A stretch of 32,968 bases of DNA from Alistipes sp. GTDB lineage: Bacteria > Bacteroidota > Bacteroidia > Bacteroidales > Rikenellaceae. The stretch is taken from contig JAJQCA010000067.1 of the NCBI GenBank assembly GCA_021202985.1, positions 1-32,968 on the forward strand, written 5' to 3'. Both the position numbers and the translations under genes were made by a program. Positions 1 to 8,749 of the stretch are shown piece after piece. The notes beneath the pieces are model-generated. The model searched no databases. It had not been told where the DNA came from and saw only the letters and a list, made by a program, of their open reading frames with translations. How positions within the stretch are numbered: the stretch's first letter is position 1; every line of letters begins with the position of its first letter.

Positions 1-18
1 ATATTAAATTCTAATTTT

Positions 19-354
19 ATGAAGAAATTATTATTTTTTATTTGCATTGTATTGTTTATGGGTTGCTCGAAGAACGACTCTAGTGGAAAGTTGACCTTCA
101 TCTCGGATAAAGACGCTATTGTTTCTATTTTCACAAGCGAAAATACAAGCAATTCAATTTGGAAATCTTCAGGTTCAGCCGGTAGAGGTATAAGTTCATT
201 TGAATTGAAACTAAATGCAGGTAATTATATCGTAAGTTATAGTTTCTTTAATGAAGGAGATGGTGGTATGGAAGGTTTCCAAATAATGGAAGGTAAAACC
301 ACGAAAATAACTTACACCTCCGGCTCTGGGCTTTCGGTAAGCCTTCCCAAATAA
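19..354 (+). CDS. Small hypothetical lipoprotein
   Basis: I do not recognise a family. The 111-residue product begins with a short basic N-terminus and a hydrophobic stretch ending in a lipobox-like FMGC at residues 13-16, so it is probably a lipoprotein anchored through Cys16. The mature part is Ser/Gly/Asn-rich with alternating beta-like segments and no catalytic motif. The gene is strikingly AT-rich compared with everything downstream to about 12 kb and uses AT-rich codons, which suggests recent acquisition or a poorly conserved accessory gene. It lies at the window edge, so its upstream context is unseen. It converges on the methyltransferase, with stop codons one base apart. That it is coding is fairly sure; its function is unknown. 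Confidence 0.7.
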   Translation: MKKLLFFICIVLFMGCSKNDSSGKLTFISDKDAIVSIFTSENTSNSIWKSSGSAGRGISSFELKLNAGNYIVSYSFFNEGDGGMEGFQIMEGKTTKITYTSGSGLSVSLPK

Positions 355-355
355 T

Positions 356-1126
356 CTATTTGGTTGCGACGAAGAACAGGTCGAAACAGGTGTCCGACGC
401 CGGGGCGATGAAATAGTCGTTCATCCGGATGTGGGTCGTCAGCTCACGGTTGCGAACCAGCAGGCGGCGGCGGTTAATGCGGTTCATAAGGTCATAGGGG
501 ATGCGTAATGCCCAGCCCGGAAGACGGTGTTGCAGGTCGAGCGGGTCGAAGCGGGTTAAACGCCGCACCGATTCGCGGTTCTGTTCGTAATACTCCATAA
601 CGTTCTCCCGCCCGTATATCCCGCGGGCTTCCACCCCGGCGAACTCGCACGAGAGAAGGTTGGTGAATTCGTCCACGGAGTACTCCCTTATATGCCACGG
701 GTTGCGCGTGAGGGACATCTTCCTGTTGGGGGTGGTGATTACCAGTTTCCCGCCGGGCCTGAGCACCCGTTTTATCTCGCGCAGGAACAGGAAGTCCTTC
801 TTTATATGCTCGATAACCTGGAAAGTTATCACGAAGTCCGCCGACCCTGAGGCAATCCCTTCGAGAGGAGGAACTTTCATCTGCCGGAATTCCACGTTGG
901 GGTAGGGAGCAAGGTCCAGCGGCGGCAGGTTCTTATCGACCGTGAGGAACGTCTCGCACGAGGGCGAAACCAGCGAAATGCCGTAGCCGCTCCCCGTGCC
1001 GATTTCGAGCACCCGGCCGCCGATTATCCGCGCCGCTTCATGGTAGGCCAGCAGCGAACGCTGGTAGACGAAATTGTCCGACAGGTCTGACTGCGAAACC
1101 CTCTCCGCACTTTGGACTTTCCTCAT
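356..1126 (-). CDS. Class I SAM-dependent methyltransferase
   Basis: The product is a Rossmann-fold methyltransferase of the Methyltransf_11 type. Motif I is VLEIGTGSGYG, about 40 residues in, followed by the acidic VDKN end of strand 2. Further on come FVITFQVIEHI (motif IV region) and the post-motif VLRPGGKLVITTPN. A hydrophobic and basic C-terminal half probably forms the substrate lid. The substrate cannot be told from sequence; relatives act on quinones, lipids, sugars or small metabolites. I prefer the ATG at 1126 (protein starting MRKVQSAERV, 256 aa). An in-frame GTG at 1186 would add 20 residues of low-complexity sequence. The gene is followed by no obvious terminator and lies 188 bp after the S1-domain gene on the same strand, so co-transcription is possible but unproven. 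Confidence 0.85.
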   Translation of the reverse strand: MRKVQSAERVSQSDLSDNFVYQRSLLAYHEAARIIGGRVLEIGTGSGYGISLVSPSCETFLTVDKNLPPLDLAPYPNVEFRQMKVPPLEGIASGSADFVITFQVIEHIKKDFLFLREIKRVLRPGGKLVITTPNRKMSLTRNPWHIREYSVDEFTNLLSCEFAGVEARGIYGRENVMEYYEQNRESVRRLTRFDPLDLQHRLPGWALRIPYDLMNRINRRRLLVRNRELTTHIRMNDYFIAPASDTCFDLFFVATK

Positions 1127-1314
1127 TTTGAAGGTTATTTCTGTTCGTTCGTTTCCGTTGACGGGCGCTTTGACCGGTTCTGTCACTCAACTTTTCTGTC
1201 CGGCTGTTGCCGGGCATCGATTCTCCCCGGACGGCAAGGTGCGGGTAAAACAATCCCGTATCGGTATTTACCGGACCATTCCGTGCCGATATTAAGTACC
1301 GCCGCCACGGCGGC

Positions 1315-2154
1315 CTATTCCTCCTCTGTCAGCCGTATACCTTTGTCGTCCATGGAAATGGTACCGCGTTTCATAAGGTACCCGGCGGTGCGTTTGAATA
1401 CCTTTTTGCTCATTCCGGTCGCCGCGGACACAGCCTGCGGTTCGCTGCGGTCGTGCAGGGGCAGGAAGCCTCCGGCCGATCGCAGCAGGTCCACCAGCCT
1501 GCCGGCCGAGTCCTGCACTTCGTCGTACCCCTCTTTCTGGAGGCTCAGGTCGATACGGTTGTCCTCCGTGACCTTGCGTACAAAGGCCCTGGCCCGGTCG
1601 CCGATAGAAAGGGGCGAAAAGAGTTGGTTGTCGTACACCATCCCCCACCAGCGGTCGTTTACCACCACACGGTAGCCATGCTCCGTCCTGACAGCCACAA
1701 GGATATCCACCTCCTCGCCTTTGGCCGGACCCGGCTCCTCGTTGCGGATATAGTCGCGCAGTTGCATCGTGGCAACCGCGCGGCCTGTAACCCGGTCACG
1801 ATAGACGTAGACCACGTAACTTTCCCCCGGCTCCAGCCGCCCTGCCATGTTCCGGTTGGGCAGGAACAGGTCTTTGGCCGAGAGGCCCCAGTCGAGAAAC
1901 GCCCCGTGGACCGATTTATCCACCACGCGCAGGAAGGCGGCCTGCCCGACGGTGGCCCTCGGCGTCTCGGTGGTGGCTACCAGCCGGTCCTCCGAATCGT
2001 GGTAGACGAATATTTTTTTCTGGTCGCCCACATTGTCCTCGAGCGATACGTACCGGTTCGGCAGCAGCACCTCCGACTCCCCGTCGGTGAGGTAAAGCCC
2101 GAAATCCGAAATGCGCGACACGGTAAGCGTGTGGTATGTTCCCGCTTCTATCAT
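1315..2154 (-). CDS. CvfB-like S1 RNA-binding protein
   Basis: The 279-residue protein matches the layout of the CvfB/YitL family: tandem S1-like OB folds followed by a C-terminal winged helix. The first S1-like unit covers roughly residues 1-65 (pattern ISDFGLYL...VLLPNRYV), the second about 70-135 (GAFLDWGLSAKDLFLPN), and a third about 145-215 (VVVNDRWWGMVYDNQLF). The winged-helix part (about 220-275) includes ATGMSKKVFKRTAGYLMKRG. In Firmicutes CvfB is an RNA-binding regulator of virulence factors; in Bacteroidetes the role is unknown, and RNA binding is inferred from the fold. The ATG at 2154 puts the first S1 strand right at the N-terminus, as usual for the family. It is divergent from the transglycosylase gene. 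Confidence 0.85.
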   Translation of the reverse strand: MIEAGTYHTLTVSRISDFGLYLTDGESEVLLPNRYVSLEDNVGDQKKIFVYHDSEDRLVATTETPRATVGQAAFLRVVDKSVHGAFLDWGLSAKDLFLPNRNMAGRLEPGESYVVYVYRDRVTGRAVATMQLRDYIRNEEPGPAKGEEVDILVAVRTEHGYRVVVNDRWWGMVYDNQLFSPLSIGDRARAFVRKVTEDNRIDLSLQKEGYDEVQDSAGRLVDLLRSAGGFLPLHDRSEPQAVSAATGMSKKVFKRTAGYLMKRGTISMDDKGIRLTEEE

Positions 2155-2227
2155 ATTTGTTGCTTTTGTTAGTCCGGCGGGCGTATATGGCCCGCCTTGC
2201 CCGGCATAACGGACCGGTAACCGCCTG

Positions 2228-2235
2228 CAAAACTA
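2228..2235 (-). promoter_or_regulatory. Possible -7 element for the S1-domain gene
   Basis: On the minus strand the sequence reads TAGTTTTG, a full match to the Bacteroidetes TAnnTTTG -7 consensus, about 75 bases before the ATG at 2154. I see no good TTG about 19 bases upstream, so the assignment rests on the -7 box alone. Confidence 0.35.
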
Positions 2236-2308
2236 CTCAAATATCGTGAGATTCCGGGTACATGCCGGCTTATTCCCCGCGAACGGAACGATTTTGGAGG
2301 ATATGTGT

Positions 2309-2316
2309 TAACTTTA
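2309..2316 (+). promoter_or_regulatory. Possible -7 element for the transglycosylase gene
   Basis: TAACTTTA matches TAnnTTTG at seven of eight positions and lies 20 bases before the ATG at 2337. If it is the promoter, the in-frame ATG at 2262 would lie upstream of the transcript, which supports 2337 as the real start. Confidence 0.35.
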
Positions 2317-2336
2317 CACGTTTTATTTCCGACGAT

Positions 2337-3233
2337 ATGAGATTACAGGTATTGATATTTACGCTTTTCCTTTCCTGCGCCCAACTTCCGGGGCAGGGGG
2401 TATTTTCCAAAGTTGCCCTGCCGCCCATGCCGGCGCAGCTCGAATTCGCCGGCGAAAGGGTGCCGCTGGAGTATTTCGACGTGTACGAAAGTATGCAGAG
2501 GGAAATTTCGGTGACCCTTTTCATGCACTCGCGCACTATCCAGACCCTGCTGAATTCAAAGCGCTATTTCGCCATCATAGAGCCTATTATGGAGCAGTAC
2601 GGCGTACCGTCCGACTTCAAATACCTCTGCATGGCCGAGAGCGGCCTGAATCCCAACGCGGTATCGTCGGCCGGGGCGGCCGGCCTGTGGCAGATTATGC
2701 CCGCCACGGGCAGGGAGTTCGGACTGCTGGTGGACAATACCAACGGGCTGGACGAGAGGTTCCATATCGAGAAATCGACTGAGGCGGCATGTAAGTACCT
2801 GCTCAACTCATACCGCAGGTTCGGTTCGTGGACCCTTGCCGCGGCAGCGTATAATGCGGGCGACGGCGGGGTGAACCGCCGGATGACGGCCCAGGGCGTG
2901 GACGACTATTACGACCTTTACCTGCCGGAAGAGACCATGCGCTACGTGTTCCGGATACTGTCTCTTAAACTCCTTACCGAGCAGCCGTACGCCTACGGGT
3001 ACGTGATAACGGCCGACGAGTATTACAAGCCGCTGGACGATTACCGCACGGTGGACGTCTCGGACAGGAAGATAGACTGGTCTCAGGTGGCCCGCGACAA
3101 CGGCACCACTTATAAAATGTTACGCCAGTTAAACCACTGGATACGCGACTACGAGTACAATAACGCCTCGGGGCGAACGTTTAAGTTAAAGGTCCCCAAT
3201 GCAGGGTTCCGCACCGACCCTGCGGGCAGGTAG
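2337..3233 (+). CDS. Secreted lytic transglycosylase, MltD/Slt family
   Basis: This is an SLT-fold murein lytic transglycosylase, an enzyme that cleaves the MurNAc-GlcNAc bond of peptidoglycan and leaves 1,6-anhydro ends. From the ATG at 2337 the protein has 298 residues and begins with a cleavable signal peptide ([20 protein letters not shown]). The catalytic Glu is E101 in the motif [16 protein letters not shown], followed by [12 protein letters not shown] and the AYNAGDGGV motif near residue 180, all classical GH23-type signatures. The last ~60 residues ([19 protein letters not shown]... to KLKVP) resemble a degenerate LysM-type module. An in-frame ATG at 2262 would bury the signal peptide behind 25 hydrophilic residues, so I reject it. 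It probably acts in the periplasm on the cell wall. Confidence 0.9.
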   Translation: MRLQVLIFTLFLSCAQLPGQGVFSKVALPPMPAQLEFAGERVPLEYFDVYESMQREISVTLFMHSRTIQTLLNSKRYFAIIEPIMEQYGVPSDFKYLCMAESGLNPNAVSSAGAAGLWQIMPATGREFGLLVDNTNGLDERFHIEKSTEAACKYLLNSYRRFGSWTLAAAAYNAGDGGVNRRMTAQGVDDYYDLYLPEETMRYVFRILSLKLLTEQPYAYGYVITADEYYKPLDDYRTVDVSDRKIDWSQVARDNGTTYKMLRQLNHWIRDYEYNNASGRTFKLKVPNAGFRTDPAGR

Positions 3234-3486
3234 GCCCGCACCGTTTCCAGCGCTGCATACCGGCCCGTACAGGCAGTCAGGCGCCGTCCCGGTACGCCGC
3301 AATCCTGAACCGGACCGGATAGGTTCGGACCATGACCCCGGGTGCTGAGCCGGAAAAGAACCATATCGTAGCCGGAACCAACAGGTTTTGATTGTACCCG
3401 GAATCAGGCAGTAACCATGACACGTACCGGAATCCTGACCTGGTAACGAGTCGGAACAATAACCCATAACGAAGGAACACTGTAAA
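3234..3486. other. Gene-free leader region before uvrA with loose repeats
   Basis: This 253-base spacer has no convincing ORF. It contains several loosely similar short blocks built on CCGGAATCCTGAC, GCAATCCTGAACCGG, GGTTCGGACCATGAC and GTAACCATGACACG. They look like decayed copies of a short interspersed unit. No clear TAnnTTTG element and no SOS box that I can recognise are visible. An AAGGA at 3472-3476 lies 10 bases before the uvrA TTG. Confidence 0.4.
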
Positions 3487-6309
3487 TTGAAAGAAGATAA
3501 GATAAAGATACTCGGAGCGCGCGTCCACAACCTGAAGAATGTCGACCTCGAAATTCCCCGCCGCAGGCTGGTGGTGGTGACGGGCTTGTCGGGTTCGGGG
3601 AAGTCGTCGCTCGCGTTCGATACCATTTATGCCGAAGGGCAGCGCCGCTACATGGAGACGCTCTCCACCTACGCGCGCCAGTTCGTGGGCACGATGGAGC
3701 GCCCCGACGTGGACAAGATAACGGGGCTTAGCCCGGTGGTGGCCATCGAACAGAAGACCACCAACAAGAATCCCCGTTCGACCGTGGGGACCGTCACCGA
3801 GATAAACGACTTCCTGCGCCTGCTGTTCGCGCGGGCCGCGACGGCCTATTCCCCCGAGACCGGCGAGGAGATGGTCCATTACACCGACGAGCAGATTATA
3901 GACCTCATACTGAAAGATTACGGCGGCAGGAAGGTGGCACTGCTGGCCCCCGTGGTAAAGGGCCGCAAGGGGCATTACCGCGAACTCTTCGAGTCGTTTC
4001 TCAAAAAAGGATACCTCCACGCACGCATAGACGGTGAAGTTAAGGAGATGAGGAGCGGTATGCGGCTCGACCGCTACAAAATCCACAATATAGAGTTGGT
4101 GATAGACCGGCTGGCTGTAAACGAAGATGCCCGGGAAAGGCTTTCGAAAAGCCTGCAGGAGTCGATGCGGCAGGGAAAGGGCACGATGATGCTCTATGAT
4201 TACGACTCGGGCGAGGCGCGTTACTATTCCCGCCACCTGATGTGCCCGACCACGGGTGTGTCGTTCAACGACCCGGCGCCCCACACCTTCTCGTTCAACT
4301 CCCCGCAGGGGGCCTGCCCGCGATGTAACGGGCTTGGGGATGAAGCAGTGTTCGACGTGAAGAAAATTATTCCCAACGACCGGAAATCCATCAAGGAGGG
4401 GGGTATCGAGCCGCTCGGGAAATACCGCAACAATATGCTTTTCGCCCAGGTGGAGGCGCTCGGCCGGCGTTACGGGTTCACCGTGGACACTCCGGTGAAG
4501 GATATCCCCGAGGAGGGCCTTAAGGCGGTGTTGTACGGCGACGCCGACCCGCTCACGGTCGATACCCGCGGGTTCAATTACGCGGACGGCACCCGGATGA
4601 CGGTGTGGGAGGGCATCGCGGACTATATCGAAAGGCAGGACGAGGATTCGGCCCACGGGGCCAAGTGGCGCGAGCAGTTTATGATGCGCCGCGACTGCGA
4701 ACTGTGCGGCGGGACCCGGCTGAACGCCGAGGCCCTCCAGTTCCGGATAGACGGGAAGAACATCGCCGAGATTTCGGCAATGGATATAGAGGAATTCTAC
4801 GTCTGGAGCGAAGGGCTGGAAGGCCGGCTTACGGGTAAGCAGGGCCGTATAGCCAGGGAGATACTCAAGGAGATACGCGAACGGCTGGGTTTCCTTGTGG
4901 ACGTGGGGCTGGGTTACCTCTCCCTGAGCCGTGCCAGCCGCACTCTGTCCGGCGGAGAGAGCCAGCGTATCCGGCTCGCCACGCAGATCGGCTCCAAACT
5001 GGTGAACGTGCTCTATATCCTCGACGAGCCGAGTATCGGCCTGCACCAGCGCGACAACCGCAAACTGATCCGCTCCCTTACCGAACTGCGCGACGCGGGT
5101 AACAGCGTGATAGTCGTGGAGCACGACGAGGATATGATACGCAGTGCGGACCATATCATAGACGTGGGGCCGCGCGCCGGTATGAAAGGCGGCCATATCG
5201 TGGCCGAGGGCAGTATCGACGATATTACGTCCGCGGATACCATCACGGCCGATTACCTTAACGGCAAACGCCGCATCGAGGTGCCCGCCCGGCGGCGTAA
5301 AGGCACCGGCAAATCGTTGGTGGTGAAAGGTGCCCGCGGCAACAACCTGAAAAACATAACGGTTAAGTTCCCGCTCGGGACGTTTATCTGCGTGACGGGG
5401 GTGAGCGGCAGCGGTAAATCCACGCTGGTCAACGATACCCTCCGTCCGGAGCTGAGCCGCAACCTTTACCGCTCGTTCGACCGTCCACTGCCGTGCGACG
5501 GTATCGAAGGCATCGGGGATGTGGATAAACTCGTGGTAGTGGACCAGTCGCCCATAGGCCGGTCTCCGCGCAGCAATCCGGCCACCTATTCGAACGTGTT
5601 TTCCGATATCCGCAAGCTGTATGAGCAGACCCCGGACGCACAGATACGCGGTTTCAAGGCTGGCCGGTTCTCCTTCAACGTGAAAGGCGGACGCTGCGAG
5701 GAGTGCCGGGGCGCCGGGGTACAGACCCTCGAAATGAACTTCCTGCCGGACGTATATGTCCGCTGCAAGGTCTGCGGAGGAAAGCGCTACAACCGCGAGA
5801 CCCTCGAGGTTAAATACAAGGGCAAGAGTATCAACGACGTTCTGGATATGACGGTAAACCGCGCGGTTGAATTTTTCGAGAATATCCCGAAGATATATCA
5901 GAAACTCAAAGCCATACAGGACGTAGGTCTCGGTTACCTAAAACTCGGCCAGCCGTGCACCACACTCTCCGGCGGCGAAAGCCAGCGCATCAAATTATCG
6001 AGCGAGCTGGCCCGGACCGATACGGGGAACACCCTCTACATCCTCGACGAACCCACTACCGGTCTCCATTTCGAAGATGTCCGCCAGTTGCTCGACGTTC
6101 TGCAAAAACTGGTGGACCGGGGTAATACCGTAGTGGTAATAGAACACAATCTCGACGTTATCAAGGTCGCGGACCATATCATCGACATAGGTCCCGAGGG
6201 CGGTGCGGCAGGCGGCTATGTGCTGGCCACGGGCACACCGGAGCAGATAGCCCGCAATAAAAAAAGCTACACCGGCGAGTACCTGAAAGATATGCTGAAA
6301 AGGAAGTAA
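3487..6309 (+). CDS. uvrA: UvrA, excinuclease ABC subunit A
   Basis: UvrA is the damage-recognition ATPase of nucleotide excision repair; it loads UvrB at lesions. The 940-residue length is normal. Both ABC modules are complete: Walker [10 protein letters not shown] (33-41) with [12 protein letters not shown] and [10 protein letters not shown], then [10 protein letters not shown] with [11 protein letters not shown] and [10 protein letters not shown]. The C-terminal zinc module is intact (CEEC, 19 residues, CKVC). The first zinc module is not: C253 is present but the position of the second ligand is Thr256 (sequence CPTTG), while the downstream CPRC pair is kept. Translation starts at a TTG, which gives the standard N-terminus ([14 protein letters not shown]) and has AAGGA 10 bases upstream. 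It stands alone, without uvrB nearby, as is common. Confidence 0.97.
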   Translation: MKEDKIKILGARVHNLKNVDLEIPRRRLVVVTGLSGSGKSSLAFDTIYAEGQRRYMETLSTYARQFVGTMERPDVDKITGLSPVVAIEQKTTNKNPRSTVGTVTEINDFLRLLFARAATAYSPETGEEMVHYTDEQIIDLILKDYGGRKVALLAPVVKGRKGHYRELFESFLKKGYLHARIDGEVKEMRSGMRLDRYKIHNIELVIDRLAVNEDARERLSKSLQESMRQGKGTMMLYDYDSGEARYYSRHLMCPTTGVSFNDPAPHTFSFNSPQGACPRCNGLGDEAVFDVKKIIPNDRKSIKEGGIEPLGKYRNNMLFAQVEALGRRYGFTVDTPVKDIPEEGLKAVLYGDADPLTVDTRGFNYADGTRMTVWEGIADYIERQDEDSAHGAKWREQFMMRRDCELCGGTRLNAEALQFRIDGKNIAEISAMDIEEFYVWSEGLEGRLTGKQGRIAREILKEIRERLGFLVDVGLGYLSLSRASRTLSGGESQRIRLATQIGSKLVNVLYILDEPSIGLHQRDNRKLIRSLTELRDAGNSVIVVEHDEDMIRSADHIIDVGPRAGMKGGHIVAEGSIDDITSADTITADYLNGKRRIEVPARRRKGTGKSLVVKGARGNNLKNITVKFPLGTFICVTGVSGSGKSTLVNDTLRPELSRNLYRSFDRPLPCDGIEGIGDVDKLVVVDQSPIGRSPRSNPATYSNVFSDIRKLYEQTPDAQIRGFKAGRFSFNVKGGRCEECRGAGVQTLEMNFLPDVYVRCKVCGGKRYNRETLEVKYKGKSINDVLDMTVNRAVEFFENIPKIYQKLKAIQDVGLGYLKLGQPCTTLSGGESQRIKLSSELARTDTGNTLYILDEPTTGLHFEDVRQLLDVLQKLVDRGNTVVVIEHNLDVIKVADHIIDIGPEGGAAGGYVLATGTPEQIARNKKSYTGEYLKDMLKRK

Positions 6310-6613
6310 TCTTATAATGCTATCCAGAGGTCCGGAGTGACGAAGGTTCTACCGTTGTCGAATTTACAATCGCTGAAATAACAAAGGTGGATTCGATGTT
6401 ACGCCTTCGGCGTTACTACTTATAGCCCGGCCTCGTAAGCTCGCTTACGGACGCTCACTCTCAGAAATATAAAATATAGTTCTTGTCATCCTGAGGAACG
6501 GAGTGACGAAGGATCTACCGCTGGCTAAGGTTCAGGGATGCGAAGGTTCTATCGCTGGCTAAGCTTCAGGCATGCTGAGGTTCTACCGCCGGTATCCGTG
6601 ACTATAACCATTA
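6310..6613. repeat. Intergenic cluster of short degenerate repeats
   Basis: The 304-base spacer between uvrA and the convergent lipoprotein gene is built from repeats. Four related blocks occur near 6325-6356, 6486-6522, 6528-6560 and 6561-6592; each has the plan TCATCCTGAGG.. / GTGACGAAGG / ATCTACCGCTGGCTAA with drift. Two perfect small hairpins lie between them: ACGCC-TTC-GGCGT (6401-6413) and CGTAAGC-TC-GCTTACG (6434-6449). The blocks are kin to the array at 23.3 kb. No ORF or typical terminator with a T-tract is visible, though the hairpins may stop transcription from both sides. Confidence 0.65.
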
Positions 6614-7474
6614 TCATATATTCGGCTCGGCGTAAACTCTGTAACCGTACCGACTGACCTCCGGCGACGAGCACTCCAGGAGCACAATCCGAGTACGGGG
6701 TGTTATCCAGATGCCGAGCGGAATAAAGCCGGGCTCCCTGTTGATAAACATTCTCTCGTATGCCTCGGCCAAAGCGATAGGGTCGCCTTCCACATCGTAT
6801 TCCGGCCGGGAATAGATGGCGTTTATCGGTTCCGTGAGCATTTCTTTCTCCCTATCGGTGAAATAGAAGTTGTCGCCCCCTCTGCGAATGAAGAGGCTGA
6901 CGCCCGGAACCCCGTCCTTGACGTCAAAGATATTGGAATAACCGGTCCCTGTCGAGAAAATATCGTGATAACCTGTGGCCGTTAATGACTTTTCGGTAAT
7001 ATCCCTCCAGTGGAAATTAAGGAAGTCCTTTTTGTCGGATATCGTTACCGAAGCTGTGTCGGCGTGGACTATCTCCCCTTCCTTGTAAGATACGAGCACC
7101 GCCTGGTATTCGCCCGGGGAGAAGAATGTGTGTGACCATCCGAACTTAAAGTTGGAACTGTTGTCGGAGTGGCGGTAGATTGCGGTCCGGCCCTTAAGCG
7201 CGGGAATTTCCCAGTTTATCGAATCGTATGCCTCCCGCAGGTCGGCAAGCGTAAAGCTTTTGTCGGAATAGAGTTTGAATTCGATGAGTTCGAATACGTT
7301 TCCCTCCGCCTTGTCGGGGAGGAACCCCAGGCGAACCGGAGGGGCCGGCTCTTCGTTACCGTCTTTATCATCGACGGATTCATCGCCGGGAGTTTCCGTA
7401 AGGTTATCCCGTTCCGTATCGTTACAGGCCGTATAAAGGCATATTGTGAGTAATAAAACGAGTGCTTTTTTCAT
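6614..7474 (-). CDS. Hypothetical lipoprotein
   Basis: No family is recognised with confidence. The 286-residue product begins MKKALVLLLTICLYTAC, a signal peptide with a Cys at 17 in lipobox position, followed by an acidic, flexible linker (ERDNL...DDKDGNEEPAPP, about 18-48) of the kind that places Bacteroidetes lipoproteins on the cell surface. Residues about 50-150 are beta-rich with a run resembling a PKD/Ig-like fold (FFSPGEYQAVLVSYKEGE). The remainder is a mixed domain without known catalytic motifs. It is divergent from the epimerase-like gene and convergent with uvrA. A surface or periplasmic structural or binding role is a guess. Confidence 0.75.
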   Translation of the reverse strand: MKKALVLLLTICLYTACNDTERDNLTETPGDESVDDKDGNEEPAPPVRLGFLPDKAEGNVFELIEFKLYSDKSFTLADLREAYDSINWEIPALKGRTAIYRHSDNSSNFKFGWSHTFFSPGEYQAVLVSYKEGEIVHADTASVTISDKKDFLNFHWRDITEKSLTATGYHDIFSTGTGYSNIFDVKDGVPGVSLFIRRGGDNFYFTDREKEMLTEPINAIYSRPEYDVEGDPIALAEAYERMFINREPGFIPLGIWITPRTRIVLLECSSPEVSRYGYRVYAEPNI

Positions 7475-7495
7475 AAGGACTACGGGTCAGTAACG

Positions 7496-7503
7496 CAAAT
7501 ATA
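7496..7503 (-). promoter_or_regulatory. -7 element for the lipoprotein gene
   Basis: The minus strand reads TATATTTG here, a perfect TAnnTTTG box, 22 bases before the ATG at 7474 and inside an AT-rich stretch. A TTTG lies 14 bases further upstream, shorter than the usual ~19-base spacing, so the -33 box is uncertain. Confidence 0.45.
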
Positions 7504-7568
7504 AAATAATTAAATTACAAATCCCCTTTGCCCCGGACATCGAAACCCGCTTCGTACCGTTTACGGAG

Positions 7569-7601
7569 TTGAATACAACCCGGAAAAAAATAAGATATTT
7601 G
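7569..7601 (+). promoter_or_regulatory. Possible promoter for the epimerase-like gene
   Basis: TTG at 7569-7571 is followed after 22 bases by GATATTTG (7594-7601), which matches TAnnTTTG at seven of eight positions. The ATG follows 20 bases later at 7622. The spacing is slightly long for a Bacteroidetes housekeeping promoter. Confidence 0.35.
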
Positions 7602-7621
7602 CATAACCAAACTTCACCTTC

Positions 7622-8575
7622 ATGAAAATAGCCATAACCGGAGCCGCGGGTAACCTCGGCAGCCTCCTGGCCCGCGGACTGGCGGATTCGGGGCGGGACG
7701 TGAGCCTGAACCTGATGACACACCGGAAGCCGTTGCCCGAGGATTTGAAAGGCCGTCCCGGGGTCCGGGAATTCCGCGTGGACCTTGCCGACAAAGCAAC
7801 CCTCGACGACGCCCTCGCCGGGGTCGATACCGTCGTTCATTTTGCAGGGGTACTGTTCAAAGCCGACCCCGAGAAATTTCTGCCCCTCACCAATACCCGG
7901 TATTTCCGGAACCTTCTCGATGCGGCGGTCGGGCAGGGTGTGCGCCGGGTAATACTCATAAGTTTCCCACACGTGGAAGGGGAGACCACACCTGAAAAAC
8001 CGGCGACGGGACGGCTCGACGGTAATCCGGTCTCGGTACATGCCCGAACACGCCTGGAAGAGGAACGGCTGCTGTTCGACTACGGCGAGCGGTACGGCTT
8101 CGAATCGGTCTCGCTCCGGGTGGGGATGGTATACGGCCGTGGCATACTGATGATTGACGCCGCCCAATGGTTCGCGCGCCACAGGTTACTGGGCGTGTGG
8201 AAGAAGCCGACCCATATCCACCTCATCTCATATCCCGATTTCGTTGCGGGCACCGTTGCGGCCTGCACCCGGCCCGGCATCGGAGGCATTTACCACCTGG
8301 GCGACGACGTCGTGCAGACACTCCAGCGGTTCCTCGACGACATTACCCGCCACAAAGGCCGCCGCAAACCGTGGCGAATGTCCCGGTGGATGATATTCAC
8401 CGCGGCCCGGGCTTTTGAGCTGTTCTCCCGGGTCACCGGCCGCCGCAGCCCGCTTACGGTGGATTTTATCCGGATAGGAATGGTTTCCTACTACGGCGAT
8501 ACATCCCGGATGAAACGTGAATTGCTCTCCGAATTGCGATACCCGACTTACCGTGACGGTATGGAACTTTTCTGA
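7622..8575 (+). CDS. NAD(P)-binding epimerase-like protein (atypical extended SDR)
   Basis: The 317-residue protein is an extended short-chain dehydrogenase/NAD-dependent epimerase fold. The dinucleotide motif GAAGNLG starts at residue 7, and the DLAD and VDTVVHFAGV segments follow as in UDP-sugar epimerases. The active site is unusual: where the family carries YxxxK (typically YGxSKLxxE), this protein has H140-ARTR144-LEEE, so Tyr is replaced by His and Lys by Arg. It may therefore be a non-classical reductase, a sensor, or catalytically weakened. The substrate is unknown. It is monocistronic as far as can be seen, with its own upstream promoter candidate and a long repeat-filled spacer downstream. 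Confidence 0.85.
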   Translation: MKIAITGAAGNLGSLLARGLADSGRDVSLNLMTHRKPLPEDLKGRPGVREFRVDLADKATLDDALAGVDTVVHFAGVLFKADPEKFLPLTNTRYFRNLLDAAVGQGVRRVILISFPHVEGETTPEKPATGRLDGNPVSVHARTRLEEERLLFDYGERYGFESVSLRVGMVYGRGILMIDAAQWFARHRLLGVWKKPTHIHLISYPDFVAGTVAACTRPGIGGIYHLGDDVVQTLQRFLDDITRHKGRRKPWRMSRWMIFTAARAFELFSRVTGRRSPLTVDFIRIGMVSYYGDTSRMKRELLSELRYPTYRDGMELF

Positions 8576-8749
8576 ACATTAATTTGCCGGTACGTTGGCG
8601 GAACTCTCCCGCCTACCGCTGATGATGACCTTAAAAAAAAGGACTTCCCGAAAGGGGTATTCCGGTATAGATTCGATAAGGAGGATTTCGACCGGCCGCA
8701 GCGTATGGTTATAAGATGGTGGCGTACAATATAATTCCTTCCCGGGGCA
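8576..8749. other. Gene-free spacer before the tandem array
   Basis: I see no credible gene here. A minus-strand reading of 80 codons (8579-8821) begins inside the first palindrome of the neighbouring array and has no recognisable content. A run of nine A residues near 8632-8640 is followed by an imperfect inverted repeat (GGACTTCCCGAAAGGGGTATTCC), which might act as a weak terminator for the upstream gene. Confidence 0.3.

Noticed and set aside
2262..2336. Upstream start for the transglycosylase
   Set aside because: It would put 25 polar residues before the signal peptide and lies upstream of the likely -7 box.
3277..5196. A 639-codon open frame antisense to uvrA
   Set aside because: It mirrors the highly conserved uvrA frame and has no recognisable domain or signal; a codon-bias artefact.
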